Counted from the stretch's first letter, positions 10,577 to 22,325 are shown. The stretch: DNA of 64,000 bases from Protula sp. h YS-2021 (GCA_949752745.1 OX457027.1:93116015-93180014); one strand, 5' to 3'. Program-made: numbers and translations. The notes: a model not told the origin generated them from the sequence alone.

Positions 10577-11861
10577 GTACGTGTTTCTTTTGTTTCATAT
10601 TTATATAAAAATACGTTTATTGGATTTTCATTTTTGTTGTACAAAGTAAACTTTAAAAATCAGTCAATATAGATATCTTAATCTTTATTTTTGTTAATTA
10701 TTAAAATATGTTTATGTTATTTTAAAATGAAGCTTTTAGATGTTCTGTTGTATATTTTTTAATGTCCAAAGTTATTTCTGTTACAAACTCTTCACGAAGT
10801 TATTTATTTATTTGGAACTGAAAACTAAAGAGAAATACCAAAAAGTAAAAATCACATGTATGTTTAAAGAGCCTCATTTACACTTTCAGAGTTTTGAGTT
10901 GGATAAATTAAGGGGTGATACCGGTAGAGTGTTTCAAAACTGTAATTATAATAACTGTGAGATTATCCAGAATAAGGAATTACTAAATAATAGCGACGGC
11001 GTAATTATGTATCTACCGACTTTGAAATACAAGAGGATGAGCGCAGTCCTCCCTGGCATCCGCCCACCCTGGCAAAAGTGGATAGTATTGAATTTAGAGC
11101 CTCCTACTTTTTATGCTAAAGTTTCCATAGAAAAGTTTCGCAGCGTCTTTAATGCAAGTGTTACATACAGAAGCACATCAACCATGCACCTACCGTATGG
11201 GTACGTCAGTGCAAAACCAATACAAGAACATAATGGAGACAATAGAAATTATTTAAAGAGCAAAACCAAGTTAGTGGCGTGGTTTGTGAGCCGATGTAGA
11301 CGTCATAGCTTACGTGATAACTATGTGCGTGATTTACAGCGCCACATACCCGTGCATGTTTACGGTAGATGCGGTAACTATGCATGTCCTCTTGGTGTAT
11401 TACTTGAAAGCACTGACCCCTGTCATGTTATGTTAGAAAAGAATTATAAGTTTTATTTAGCATTTGAGAATTCTTTATTCAAGGAATATATGACCGAGAA
11501 AGTGTTCAAGATTTTGTTATTGAATGTCGTGCCTGTGGTATTAGGAGCTGCTAATTATTCCGCGGTTCTACCGCCACATTCTTACATAGACGTCAGAAAT
11601 TTTAGCTCTCCCAAAGATCTGGCGGATTATCTGTTATACTTAGACAATAATGACCAAGCTTATAATGAATATTTTTCATGGAAGGCATATTACACAGTCC
11701 GCCATCAAGTACGAGACGATTACGTATGCCAATTATGCAAATATATGAACGAATTTGCCAATGTCAGTCAGTCACACGAGTTTTTTGATTGGACTGTTAA
11801 AAGCAACTGTTATGATGTCGAAGATTTCTATAAAAATGTATGGAACATATCAAAATATTGA
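10148..11861 (+). CDS. Alpha-1,3-fucosyltransferase (GT10), two exons
   Basis: Exons 10148-10576 and 10890-11861 join in phase 0 to encode 466 residues. The protein transfers fucose from GDP-fucose to glycans and should be a type II Golgi membrane enzyme. A signal anchor (about residues 5-22) follows a one-residue basic N-tip; a sequon-rich stem comes next and ends in LLQWTSD. The catalytic exon carries the GT10 landmarks: FNASVTYRSTSTMHLPYGYV, KLVAWFVSRC, VYGRCG, FYLAFENS, EYMTEKVFK and NVVPVVLGA. The cysteine usually next in the FENS motif is replaced by phenylalanine (FENSLFKEY), unlike the paralogue at 32.2 kb. The exact FUT subtype cannot be assigned. AATAAA occurs at 12234-12239. Confidence 0.85.
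10890..11861 (+). CDS. Fucosyltransferase A exon 2: catalytic domain
   Basis: Acceptor 'cactttcag' precedes SFELDKLRGD. The open frame extends upstream into the intron, but the paralogue with acceptor at 34805 shares exactly this boundary. The exon holds 323 codons and the stop TGA at 11859-11861, including the full GT10 domain and several cysteines near the C-terminus (CQLCKYMNEF). Confidence 0.85.
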   Translation, partial: SFELDKLRGDTGRVFQNCNYNNCEIIQNKELLNNSDGVIMYLPTLKYKRMSAVLPGIRPPWQKWIVLNLEPPTFYAKVSIEKFRSVFNASVTYRSTSTMHLPYGYVSAKPIQEHNGDNRNYLKSKTKLVAWFVSRCRRHSLRDNYVRDLQRHIPVHVYGRCGNYACPLGVLLESTDPCHVMLEKNYKFYLAFENSLFKEYMTEKVFKILLLNVVPVVLGAANYSAVLPPHSYIDVRNFSSPKDLADYLLYLDNNDQAYNEYFSWKAYYTVRHQVRDDYVCQLCKYMNEFANVSQSHEFFDWTVKSNCYDVEDFYKNVWNISKY

Positions 11862-13759
11862 AGTAAACCTTATTACTGAAGGAAACTAACATAATGCACA
11901 AGTTGTCACACAGTATGAAATCTAAGTATTAAGCATGAAAGTTGTTGTCAGAAAAACACAGTCTTCCCAATTTGTGCAATTTACAAGAGGAAACAAGTGT
12001 ACAAAGTGAAATGGATATAAATTATTATACATGCAGCGTTATATTACTATATTTTTGTGCTCTTAAATCAAATATTATGCCTAGAATGCAAGTGTTTCCT
12101 CTTTTTATTTGGCCAATTGATGTGTTTCGACAAATAGTAAATTTTGAATGGTTCTGACATTGCATAGAAAGAAGAGATGATATATGCTGTCATTGAACAT
12201 CAATATACTAGCTGTTGAAAAGATATAGATCAGAATAAAACAGAATGTGTTGCGTTGTGCTATGGAGCATACTTAAAGCCTGTTTATAAACAAAGCTATA
12301 CTTAAACTATATAGCATAGATTTATGTAATGTATTAAACGAAATGAATTATACAGACATACAATATTTACACTGCAAAGGTACTGTATTTTGATTTTGTT
12401 GAATATAAAAGCCTGTCAAGGAATGCCTGGAATGGATAGTTTGTGCTGTCCTACTTCAATAGCATATTCGCAAGGAAATACCTGGGCTTCCCTAAACATA
12501 ATGATTATGGTCGATCAAAGAATTTTGATCTTAAGTAGGAAGTGTTATGTTTCACGAAATACATCTAAGGGAGAGACATTTAACACTAAAAACGGATCGT
12601 TTACATTTTTGGATGCGTAAGTGCGTATGCGGGCCTCATGGGCTGTATACCTACAGAACAATTTAGGCATCAAGGCTCTTTATTTGAAACAGTGCTGTTA
12701 CGGTTTAGAAGCACATTTGTTGTAAAACCTGACTTGATCACAGTTTAGTGAATGGGTCCTTTTTTTATAAGTTTATAAGACGTCCAGTGCAAGACAAGAT
12801 AGCGCTGCTTCTGTCAGTTTGGTTTAAGTAAGTCTTTTTTCGCAGTGATGGTATTAACTTTGAATCTGTTAGAGCTCTTTGATTAAAAACACGATTTTAT
12901 TTTCATTCATCTTTTGTCGGACTGGTAATTTTACGAAAACAAGATATCTCAAAGGAGTATTTTCCAGTGCTCTCCAAGATTGTATACGTCGTGATATATT
13001 TATATATGACAGTGTTTGTTTTGCTGGGTTTGCCCTATTCGTCAGTAATACGGTCATATTGTTCAGAATAGACTAGTGTTTAGTTAGAATGTAATGCCGC
13101 ACATATAATAATTTGTCTTGCTGTTTTTGTGTTCGTTCTTACTTTGACGATAAACATTCTCATTGGTGGAAATCATGTTGTCTATAACTAAATCAGTGGG
13201 TGTGTAGGCAGGAAGTGTTTCAGAATCATTAGCTGTTCATTTTTGGAAACGTGATACAGATCAATCGTCATGTGTGAGTCAATTTATTATAAAAGCGATA
13301 GAAATCAAATAACAGCTTAAGATAAAGAGATTATGGAACTGGTTTAGTGATTATTTAGACAAGCTTAAAGAAAGGACAGATAGATAGACAGAGAGTACAG
13401 ATATATAAAAGATAAATAGATAGAGAGATAAATAGAGAGATAGAGAGACAGATAGATAGCTGGTAGATAGATAGAAAATGAAATAAAGTGGCAAACAAAG
13501 TTGTTGAGTTTTTCACAGGATATCACTCTTTTGAACTTACCGATTTCTTAGTAGTATAGTTTCTTTCTTTTAATAGTTCATTCTTTGTGTCTCAATTTTT
13601 TTCTTTTTTTTACATGTAAAATTATTTCCTAATATATACGCTTTATATTTGTTTTCTTTTAAATCTGATAATTGTTGTTTTGACTGCTTGTTTATTTGTG
13701 CTAGTGTTTGCTTTTACTTTCAAATACATACGCTTTGCCACAGTTTCTTGCGCAGCTAT
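11862..13759. other. Intergenic, between convergent genes
   Basis: No exon is supported. A degenerate GATA/GACA microsatellite occupies about 13376-13480. 'tttatt' at 13691-13696 is an AATAAA on the minus strand, about 65 bases past the asparagine synthetase stop, and is a plausible poly(A) signal. Confidence 0.5.
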
Positions 13760-14011
13760 TCAGAGCAGTTTCTGTTGCTTCTCAGCGCTGGACTTCTGCT
13801 TATGAAGTTCATTTTGTTTTGGGTAATGGGATAGCATTCTGGCAGACGGATCGTTGGTATCCGACCACTTAGGCATCCAGTAGTAAGGTGTGAATTTTGC
13901 TTGATTAGGAAAGAACGACTCGAACACAACGCGGTAGTAGTAGCCTTCTTTGGTCTTTGGAGGGTTGATTGGGAAGCGAATGGGCGCTTCTTCAAGCTGT
14001 TTGTCAGATAC
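13760..14011 (-). CDS. ASNS: ASNS exon 10: C-terminus
   Basis: Encodes [51 protein letters not shown] and a lysine/glutamine-rich tail ending KLL before TGA at 13762-13760. The tail is a little longer than in vertebrate ASNS. Confidence 0.9.
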   Translation of the reverse strand, partial: VSDKQLEEAPIRFPINPPKTKEGYYYRVVFESFFPNQAKFTPYYWMPKWSDTNDPSARMLSHYPKQNELHKQKSSAEKQQKLL

Positions 14012-17000
14012 CTTCGAAATAAAGTTTACAATATGAAATAAGTTTTAAAATATAACAATGCAAAACATATAAGTTTTTTTCAAACTTTACAAAATATTCT
14101 TAATATACTATCAATATATAAGCAGCCGTTCATTGCATCGTGGGATATTTTTCACCTTTGGCTCTATATGCTGCTTGAGCAGTTCAAACCAAGAATTTTC
14201 CGTTGACGAGATTCCGTCACTGAATCCTTCTTTCGGACGCCATAGTACGTCTTGTGGAATCAAGTCCTCTCCGTCAAACGCCTTTCTTATCAGGTATTTT
14301 TCTATACCGTCCCTAGGTAACCTCTTCTCTTCGGGGATAGACAGATAGTAGGAGGAAAACTGATGGTCGAGAAAAGGCACACGGAGTTCCAACCTGCATC
14401 AGTGTGATTAAATATCTCTGAAGTTTTTAAAATATATATATTTAATATAGCTGTGAATTTAAGCTGTAGACGCCCAGTCTTCTGTCTGGTATTTTTTATT
14501 ATTTTAAAATATGAGAGCAATACCTTCAGGAAAGATGGATATTTCTTATCATGCGTATTACCAACATTGTATTTAGAAAAGAGCCGTTGTTTTATTTTTT
14601 GCTTATTACAATCGCTATTCCGTGTTGCATAGCATAATATGTGTATTTGTGGATCCTCCATTCGTGTTATTTCACCAAGGTCAACGATGCTCAAAATATG
14701 GAAAAATAGTTTAAAATATATTGTGCCATATGCCGTTACCCGTGAGCAGCAGTTGTACGGTCGGCTCGACACACATCGTACAAATGTAAATCCTGTAACA
14801 ATCTTCTACTCTCTTTATCGGCACTACTTGCATCAGGTGCTTTGTGAAAGTAGATATATCCTTGCGCAACCTCATCCGAGCCCTCACCAGAAAATATTAC
14901 TACGCTGTTCGTGTGACGGGCTATGTACTTACACACCAAAAACATTCCTGTTAAACATGAAATAAAAGAGACAATTTATTTTTACTATGCTTCACTTAAT
15001 AATTTCTTAAAGCATTCGAATTATTTTCAGTGTTGAAAAGGGCTATTCGTCAATCATAAAAAGCGTCTCTGACGTTGTCTAACTTATCGATAAATATTAA
15101 AACAAACGCCAGTTTTTAGAGAATCCAGTGACAATGTACTAACATTGTTAATTAACGATTTGTGCAATTTGATCAGTTTCAAATTGCTTTTTCTCTAGAA
15201 CTTTCAAGCTTAAATATTGAGGCTTGGTACATGGATATTTTTCTACACATAGCAGTAATGGCGTCATGCTGTTTGAGGTCATTGTGATGGATTTTGTCAT
15301 ATACACTTGCCTATTGCACCTCTAATGGTTATGATGTCATAAATCTCTAAGTGATATATAGTATCCCGGATCGCAGCGATACCTTCTTCCGGTGTAAACA
15401 CCACCTCATGATGCTCGCTGTTGATGTGATTCGCCACCTAACAATTCCACTATTTCACTGTATATTGTATAAATCATGTTTTGTGAACCCCTTGAAAGTA
15501 CATTGACATTTCACAACTGATATTACTATTTTCTTATGTTTCATTATAACATAACACATCAAGTGATCATGCAGTCTCGTAAAAATAATAGCTATATTTT
15601 ACGTTTTTTACCCACATACAGATCTTCGCTTATCACATTTACACAAATGCTATAGGTACAAGTCTTTTTGACTCTGAAGAAGGCTTTCAATTCGAATATA
15701 ACTTATAAAATGTTGCAATGTAACACACAGACGGTGTCGTGCTGGAAGGGTCTTATAGTTAATACAAGGTTAGCTAAGTGGCGATTGTGTTTGTTTGTGT
15801 TACAATAATGATAGACCATGATGTTGCTGTGCTTTGTATTAATTTTAGGCACTTCCGAAAGGCGAGGGAACTTTCTCGCATGTGCAAATCAAATAGAGAA
15901 CATAACATCCCCACAACATCGCTATTATATAACAAATACACACATAACTAGACTGTCAACATCTACTCTATCTGTACAAATTGTTCCTTTTATCCATACA
16001 TCTGTTCTAAAGATATAGAACATCAACTGACAATGAAATTCAGCTGTACCACACAAATCGATGAAGCGCATACCAATATATTATAACTGACCAATTCATA
16101 TGCAATTTCTGAAGCAGCCCAACCTTTCTAGCGGCTGACAGGTCTGGACTTCCTCTCATGCCTACGCAGAAGGACTGAATTCGGTAGCTGCAATCATTCT
16201 TCCTCATCAACTTTGTCAGTAGGCCAGCGACAAGACTTGAATCAAGGCCGCCTTCAAATTATTGGTATATTGAATACAAAGCAGCAAATTTTGCTAACTG
16301 TAACCGGTAATTCCAAAAAAGAAAACCATAATTTCTTTTTGCAATTTCTCAATATAGATTTTACAGTGTCTTTTAGTTATTTTGTAATAACCATTCGATT
16401 GTTATATCAACAACATTTAAGGGCCTGGACAGAAGTGCACAACCAGTTTGCTTTGACTGGCGTGCTGGTAGTTTTGAATTTAACGACACTTCTCTGTAAA
16501 TACAATAATTTATTGCATTCAGGAAAAGATATCCCATTTTGGAATTATTCGTAGTTATCGGAATCGTAATAAAGTAAACGATGTCAACCGGGCTATAAAA
16601 TTGTAATATACTGAAACATAAAAGAGTGTTACTTTGTACATCGGACATATATCATCCAAAAAGGGTAAATTATATGTGTCGAGAAACGGTATAAAATACT
16701 AGGAAAGTGTATATAAAAGTATGAATATACGCATCTAAACAAATGTGTCTTTGGCGAGTTTATTCACCAGTTGGTCAGAAGCTTTTCGAAATTTTGCAAG
16801 TTCGAATCTGTTTCGCTTTTTACGATTAGTCGTATGGGTAATGTTTGCAATATATATTCTTAATTTTTCACGTTAAGTCCTTGATGGATATATCCTGCAG
16901 CAGTGAGAACTGATCGCTCTGATAGCTTATTAATTTGTATATGCCTGAAACACCATCTGTTCACAGCTTTGCCATGAGCTAATGATGCATTTCGCCTTTA

Positions 17001-20000
17001 CCTGAGAGCATCCTATTCTCCGGTTTGCCATGAGTCATTTGTGCATAATACTTTTACCTGAGAGCACGCATTCCATGCACCGTTTTGCCATGAGTCTGAT
17101 GCACATGGCAGTTTTACCTGAGAGCACGCATCCTATTCTCCGGTTTGTCATGAGTCGCTTATGCACGGCTGCTTTCAACAGTGTTCTGATGTTTTGCGAC
17201 ACCGAATCTCAAGAAAACATACGTAAACTTTTCTTTAAGTATAATTTCTCAATAACAAAAAATACGCTGTCTAATTATCGCGACAAGTGAAATTATAAAG
17301 ACACCGCTTCACAGTAATATAATTGGTCAGAAAGACATCATTTATTGAACAATACATGCAGCATAAGGTTACAGCAACAATGTATGGACTAAGTCTCTTA
17401 CTCGCTACATACAGTTGAGTTCAATGTGTACTATAATATTTGGTATCTGAAAAAACTAACATTTTAACCCCGGGATGGCGGAGGGGGGCACTCGCATGAA
17501 TGTGTTACCAATCGCATCCAAAATAAAAAAAACAAAATCGCGGAGAAAGTTGGCAACATGGAGGCCAGACGTGATCCGTGCAGAGTGCCAGTGTCATTTA
17601 AAAAAGAGGAGGAGGAGTCACTCTCATTTTCAACAAACAAGTTCACTTTAAGAAGCTCACGGTAACCAGTTGGTACATGCCCACCCCTGGAGTTTATTTT
17701 AACACAGGTTTATCTTGCATCATTCAATTGGTAAAATCTGCTTGGAATTCATATTTTTATTTTAAAATGGTTACCTTCATTCAGTGAGTGTGGGATAATA
17801 AGTGTCTCGTAACGAGGTGCATTTCCAATTTTATGAAAATTCTCGCGTTTGTTAAATGTGGCATGGCCTTGTGTATCAATGTCATAGGTTTTCACATGAC
17901 CTGGCGCTATGGGAACACATTTTTCTGCGTCATTTTCAGGAAATAGTTTTATTATCCCTGCAATTAATTATACAAAAAATTCCTAGAGCCCATAATTCAA
18001 TACTCATATAACCATAAATGTATATGGACGATGGATCAAGGCGTTTGCCATTTGGAATTGGTTAATTTGCAAAAGATTGATATCTATCTGAAATATATGA
18101 ATGTACATTCAACGAAACATGAAATAATGAGAAAATTTTCATTTTCAACTTCCAACCTTTTGCTTCAGAGCAAACTGCAAGGCACCCATCTTCGGTTAGG
18201 ATGCGGAATAGAGGACGCACGCCGTATGTGTCCCTGCCTAGGTACACCTTGCCTTCAGCTTTGTCGATGAGGTAAAAAGCGAAGACGCCGTCGAGATGAG
18301 AGGCAGCGAAGTCAATACCGCCGTGCGCGTAAAGGTGAAGAATAGCTTCTCCGTCACTCTCAGTCTCGTAATGGAAGCCAAACTGTTTCCGAATCTGTGA
18401 ACCAGCCAACGTAGCGATTTCTTATTAGTTTTTAAGACAAACGCGTCAGTTTCTATATCAGAGTCCTTTTTAGCTGGAAATATTCTACAAAAGCAGCGTA
18501 GAATGAACATTTAATTAATGAATATTGAAATGAAAACTGCTTTGTTCGTGTGTACATTAAGAATTTGGGTGTATGTGTGATGGGTGTTACGCCATGGATG
18601 TCATCTGTTAGACAATGAGGATCGTTTATTACACTATGAAAATATTTTACAGTGTGGGTTTCCTGTGTTACACTATGAATGGCATGGGTTACACTGTAAG
18701 TATTGTGAATCATACTATAATTGTATTGTATTACATTATGAGTGTCGTGGGTGCTAACTGAGTGTCGTGTGTTACACTAGCAGTGTCATGTGTTGCACTT
18801 TTCTCTGCTAACGTTACACTTTAAGTAGCATTTGTCACTCTCTAAGTTTATTGTGTGACACTGTAACATTATTGTGTTATGCCATGAGTGACGTGTTTTA
18901 CAATATAAGCTTCTTTTGTTATTACATAAATGTCATGTGTTACCCTCTATGTTTATTGTGTGACACTATAAGTGTCCTTTGTTACACCATGACTAACGTG
19001 TTTACAATATGAATTTCGTGTGTTATTATATTAGTTTTACGTGATACACTATGATTATTGTGTTTAACCTTTTGACACTGCTCTTAAACAATCAAAACCA
19101 ATGATTTTGCGATAAAAGACCAGGACTGATTAATTTTTACTAGAAGCGGATCGAAGAATGAACCGACTCATTGACTGACCAGTTGGTAGTTGTAGATCTC
19201 GCCATTGTAGCACAGAACGAGATGCTGCAACTTTTTGAGTTGTATGGGCTGCATGCCACTCTCGTCACCCACGATAGCCAGCCGATGGAACCCAAGTGTG
19301 CAGTTTCTATTTGGATACAGTAGTGTATGGCCATTATTTTCTATACACTCGGGTGAAAATAAGATTAGTTTTCATCTGTGAAACAATTTTGCCAGCCAGA
19401 GAAAGCCAAGCATACAGTTTTTTTAATTAATGATTTTTTAAATATTATTTTAATTAATCATTTTTTAATTAAGGGGATACAGTGCCTTCATTTATACACG
19501 ATATAAAGTAAAAAGAAAGAAATATAAATTAAAGTTCGATCTATTGATGCATGAGGTGCTGTTTTTTTACTGCGCATACCCTTTCTAAGGAATGCCAAAG
19601 TAGCTTTGATTGATTTCAATTGTGCTTATGAAAAATCTGAAATATAATGAAAATGCACGCATACTATCTCTGAGATATTACTTGTTTATATTTTTCCTTT
19701 TTATCGTTTAACAAGACAAAGATAATATGAGTCGAAATACGTTATAATTATGTACCACAATTACCCTGTTCTTTCATTCGTACAACATTAGACAGAATGT
19801 TAATACTTTATATCTGTATCAATTCCTTAGTTATGAGTACTTAAAATTCATTAAATTGCTCTTCAATACAAATGTATTGTTTTACAATAAACATGTGGTA
19901 GATTGGACTGAATTCTTCCATTAAACATATTTACAGGTATATTTACAGGTATATTAAAATATCTTTACAATATCACTAAATACTATCCTCTATAATCATT

Positions 20001-20679
20001 ATCTTATAGCCTGGTAATAAAATAAAGCCTAGATTGAATGCAATTAAACGATTTCTACCATTGCTGTAGTGAAAAAAGGCATCTATATTTTAAATTACAC
20101 TTGTTTGTTAACTTGTATGTTAAGTTTAAATACTGATATGCATCACAGTATGATAATAAATATATATGAAACTATTGTATTGACATCTATATCACATTAT
20201 GCGCTAAGATTTATGATTCTGGGAAACTTATATATTTAATGAATCAGAGTAATATATATTTTCTTGCATATTTAAGTTTCCATGTGCATTTCTCTTAGGC
20301 TGCGCTTCCACGATTATCATTAAATATTAGGGATATTCTAGTAATGCGTAATATAGGTAAACCAATGCATTCCAAAGTATACCCAGATATTCTTTAAATT
20401 TGATGTTTAAAATAACCGGCAAACAAGTGTTCTTAATTTGGAGTTTTGGTTAATATCGAACAAGAAGAACGTAACTTTGAACCATTAACATGACTTTAAC
20501 TTAACAGGATCTTCAGCAAAAAAATACAGGCCTTACTCAAGCACTTACGCTATATTACTGACGCTTTCGATGCGGAACTGATCGGGACCTCTGTGCCTGA
20601 TCCTCATGCAGCTCTCATAATGGCTCTCAAAGCCATTGGTTTCAGTATCGTAGCCAAACACAGCCCAAATCCCGCACAT
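13760..20679 (-). CDS. ASNS: Asparagine synthetase (glutamine-hydrolysing), ten coding exons
   Basis: Exons in order: 20679-20549, 19306-19180, 18394-18157, 17957-17775, 17207-17118, 16251-16124, 15437-15311, 14947-14740, 14393-14156, 14011-13760. All phases agree and the total is 1722 bases, 573 residues plus stop, close to the roughly 561 residues of vertebrate ASNS. It makes asparagine from aspartate, glutamine and ATP in the cytosol. The N-terminal glutaminase domain starts MCGIW with Cys2 as nucleophile and has [16 protein letters not shown] and [10 protein letters not shown]. The synthetase domain has the ATP-binding LSGGLDSS loop and SGEGSDE, then LRVPFLDH and RPKEGFSDG. Unusual points are a GC-AG intron after exon 7, a tandem array of the exon 5 donor region, and a minisatellite overlapping the start codon. 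Confidence 0.93.
14156..14393 (-). CDS. ASNS: ASNS exon 9
   Basis: Encodes [31 protein letters not shown] and [14 protein letters not shown]. The donor is GTGAAA after EPK; beyond it the frame runs into intron and stops near 14111. Confidence 0.92.
14740..14947 (-). CDS. ASNS: ASNS exon 8: SGEGSDE
   Basis: Encodes [40 protein letters not shown] and [15 protein letters not shown], all strongly conserved in the synthetase site. Acceptor 'tttaacag', donor GTAACG, phase 2. Confidence 0.92.
15311..15437 (-). CDS. ASNS: ASNS exon 7, ends at a GC donor
   Basis: Encodes [19 protein letters not shown] and [14 protein letters not shown]. The only frame-preserving junction to exon 8 is ATA G|GCAAGT, a GC-AG intron with otherwise perfect donor consensus. 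Confidence 0.87.
16124..16251 (-). CDS. ASNS: ASNS exon 6: ATP pyrophosphatase loop
   Basis: Encodes [20 protein letters not shown] and [20 protein letters not shown], completed across the exon 5-6 junction, binds ATP phosphates. Acceptor 'aatttgaag' has few pyrimidines; donor GTTGGG. Confidence 0.9.
16960..17165 (-). repeat. Tandem copies of the ASNS exon 5 end and splice donor
   Basis: On the minus strand the unit 'actcatg..aaacgg..', a GCTCTCAG end and a GTAAA donor recur. Donor junctions lie at 17118/17117, 17058/17057 and 17002/17001, 60 and 56 bases apart, with a fourth partial copy beyond. Only the first keeps the conserved frame; the others sit in intron 5 and carry intact donor sequences. 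Confidence 0.8.
17118..17207 (-). CDS. ASNS: ASNS exon 5: [13 protein letters not shown]
   Basis: A 90-base exon encoding [20 protein letters not shown] and [11 protein letters not shown]. It leads straight into the PP-loop of exon 6. Acceptor 'tttcttgag', donor GTAAAA at 17117. Its 3' end with the donor is the first unit of a tandem array in the next intron. Confidence 0.87.
17775..17957 (-). CDS. ASNS: ASNS exon 4: linker and start of synthetase domain
   Basis: A 61-codon frame, phase 1-1, with [15 protein letters not shown], which matches the conserved F.PGH...YD segment of ASNS. Acceptor 'taattgcag', donor GTAACC. No long open frame reveals this exon; it was found by phase and motif. Confidence 0.85.
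18157..18394 (-). CDS. ASNS: ASNS exon 3
   Basis: Residues 87-165: [42 protein letters not shown] and CSEAKG, which complete the glutaminase domain. The donor GTTGGA is weak; phase 1. Confidence 0.9.
18560..19075. repeat. Degenerate minisatellite, unit about 22 bp
   Basis: Variants of 'gtgttacactatgagtgtc' repeat through ASNS intron 2 (plus-strand reading). Units vary in length and sequence, so it is an old array. Confidence 0.65.
19180..19306 (-). CDS. ASNS: ASNS exon 2
   Basis: Encodes [20 protein letters not shown] and [12 protein letters not shown], residues 44-86. The NGEIYN loop supplies the oxyanion hole and glutamine contacts. Acceptor 'ccaaatag', donor GTCAGT. Confidence 0.9.
20549..20679 (-). 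CDS. ASNS: ASNS exon 1: Cys2 nucleophile
   Basis: ATG at 20679-20677 is chosen because the mature enzyme must begin Met-Cys-Gly-Ile; Cys2 is the catalytic residue after Met removal. It encodes [11 protein letters not shown] and [11 protein letters not shown]. The open frame extends upstream, but those residues would block the N-terminal nucleophile. Donor GTAAGT, phase 2. Confidence 0.9.
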
Positions 20680-21210
20680 TCTGCATGGCGCGCAAAACAT
20701 ATTTTGAGCATTCCACATTGCTTTACAAACATATTTTAAGATTCTCAAACAAGGAAGGAGTCTCTTTGGCATTGAGAACATTCTACTCAGCGTCTGGAAC
20801 TTGTACTGAATGATAAACATGGAGTTGAAAATATATGTAGTACAATCTACACGCTTGTGCAAACATATATTGAATATATATATATTACACGGTGGAATAT
20901 TGAACAAAAACGTAAAACTATTCACAGTCCATTTGTATAATGGTAAAAATATTCAAAACATTATACATGTCAACAAAAACACATACAAAGAATTTGACAT
21001 GTCGGCGGTAAAAAATACAAAGCATTCTACATGGTAGTTAGAAAAATACAAAGCATTCTGCATGTAGTCAAAACAAATACAAAGCATTCTACATAGTGGT
21101 AAAAATACAAACAGCATATTCCACATTGAAGTAAAAAACATGTAACGCTTTTTGTGCAAATGAAAACACATACAAAGCATTCTACACTGTAGTGAAAACA
21201 TGGAAGGTAT
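20640..21210 (-). repeat. Minisatellite of about 32 bp overlapping the ASNS start
   Basis: Minus-strand units of the form ATGTAGAATGCTTTGTATTT recur with a spacing of about 32 bases from 21210 downward. The last two recognisable units, ATGTGGAATGCTC and ATGCAGAATGTGCGG, sit immediately before and across the ASNS initiator codon. Middle copies (20730-20900) are very worn. Confidence 0.6.
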
Positions 21211-22325
21211 GGATTTCTATTTATCGAGCATGGTGAAATAAATATAGTGATTTTACAACTCTCCAGAATATATAAAGGATACGGGCAAAGTATTGCACAT
21301 ATGTGCAAAAGAATTGATTTTACGTACTTATAAAACAGACATAAAATACTAGAATTTTGAATGTTGAAATAAATTAAAATACAAAGAGAACATATCTGCT
21401 TGTACTAAAAATCCCGGTAATGTTTGTTGATGAGTTGCAAAAAGAAGTTCTGTCACAACTACTTTTTTTAACAAATTTAATTTAAATAATATAATGTCTG
21501 CACTTATAAAACTGCACGCCATGGTTGATTAAATCTGCCGATACAAAAAATATGTTTATTTATGAAAAGCTCACTTATTTTGTTAGTTTAAATTCTGAGC
21601 ATTTTTTATTATGTTTGAAGATAAATATAAAAATATAGCACCTTTATTATATCATTATTTTTAAAATGAATTTATTTTTTTAACCTCATTAAATATTAAT
21701 AAATTTCAATAGCTTCGTTATTAGGTATTAGAATGAGTGTTAAAATCCTCAAGATTCGTTTTAGGAAGAGGTTTGAGAAGTTTAGTTCATTTGGAGAGGA
21801 ATATGAATTCTAAATGACTATATTGCACAAGTTTCACTTACTTTAAGAAATAAAGATAATTACAGAGAAATAATATATTCCTTTTATTTTGTGTATCTTA
21901 TATATCCTCAGATTGTGTTCTTGTTTTAAATATATTTCCCTAAGCTCATTCATGAATATCGTCTGATCAAGCTAAAGCCACAATTTTTTATAATGCTTAG
22001 CTTCAATACACTGTGAACCACAGAAATGCCTAATCCCTACACAGTTATACAACTTAACACTAGACACTATTATATACATCAGGGGTAGATATAATACTGC
22101 TAGATGATTATATTTTTCTATTCGCAAGTATTTGCATGAGGGAATAACAGTCACAAACCCAAGATGAATGACACACTTAATAACTTATAACGATCGGTGT
22201 AAATAGTGTAATATCTAAAGCAGAACACATCGCATGAAATAATCTGAAGTTATGACTTTTGGCATCAGCCACAGTAGCAGTCCTGTACTCTCAGCTGCAA
22301 TAGCGTACATTAAAGCTTCTGCAAT
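21211..22325. other. AT-rich intergenic DNA
   Basis: I see no exon, RNA gene or clear repeat in this stretch upstream of ASNS. Confidence 0.4.

Noticed and set aside
17464..17700. GC-rich stretch with an open frame ([20 protein letters not shown] on plus, [10 protein letters not shown] on minus) as an ASNS exon
   Set aside because: Exons 4 and 5 already join in phase without it, and it shows no ASNS motif.
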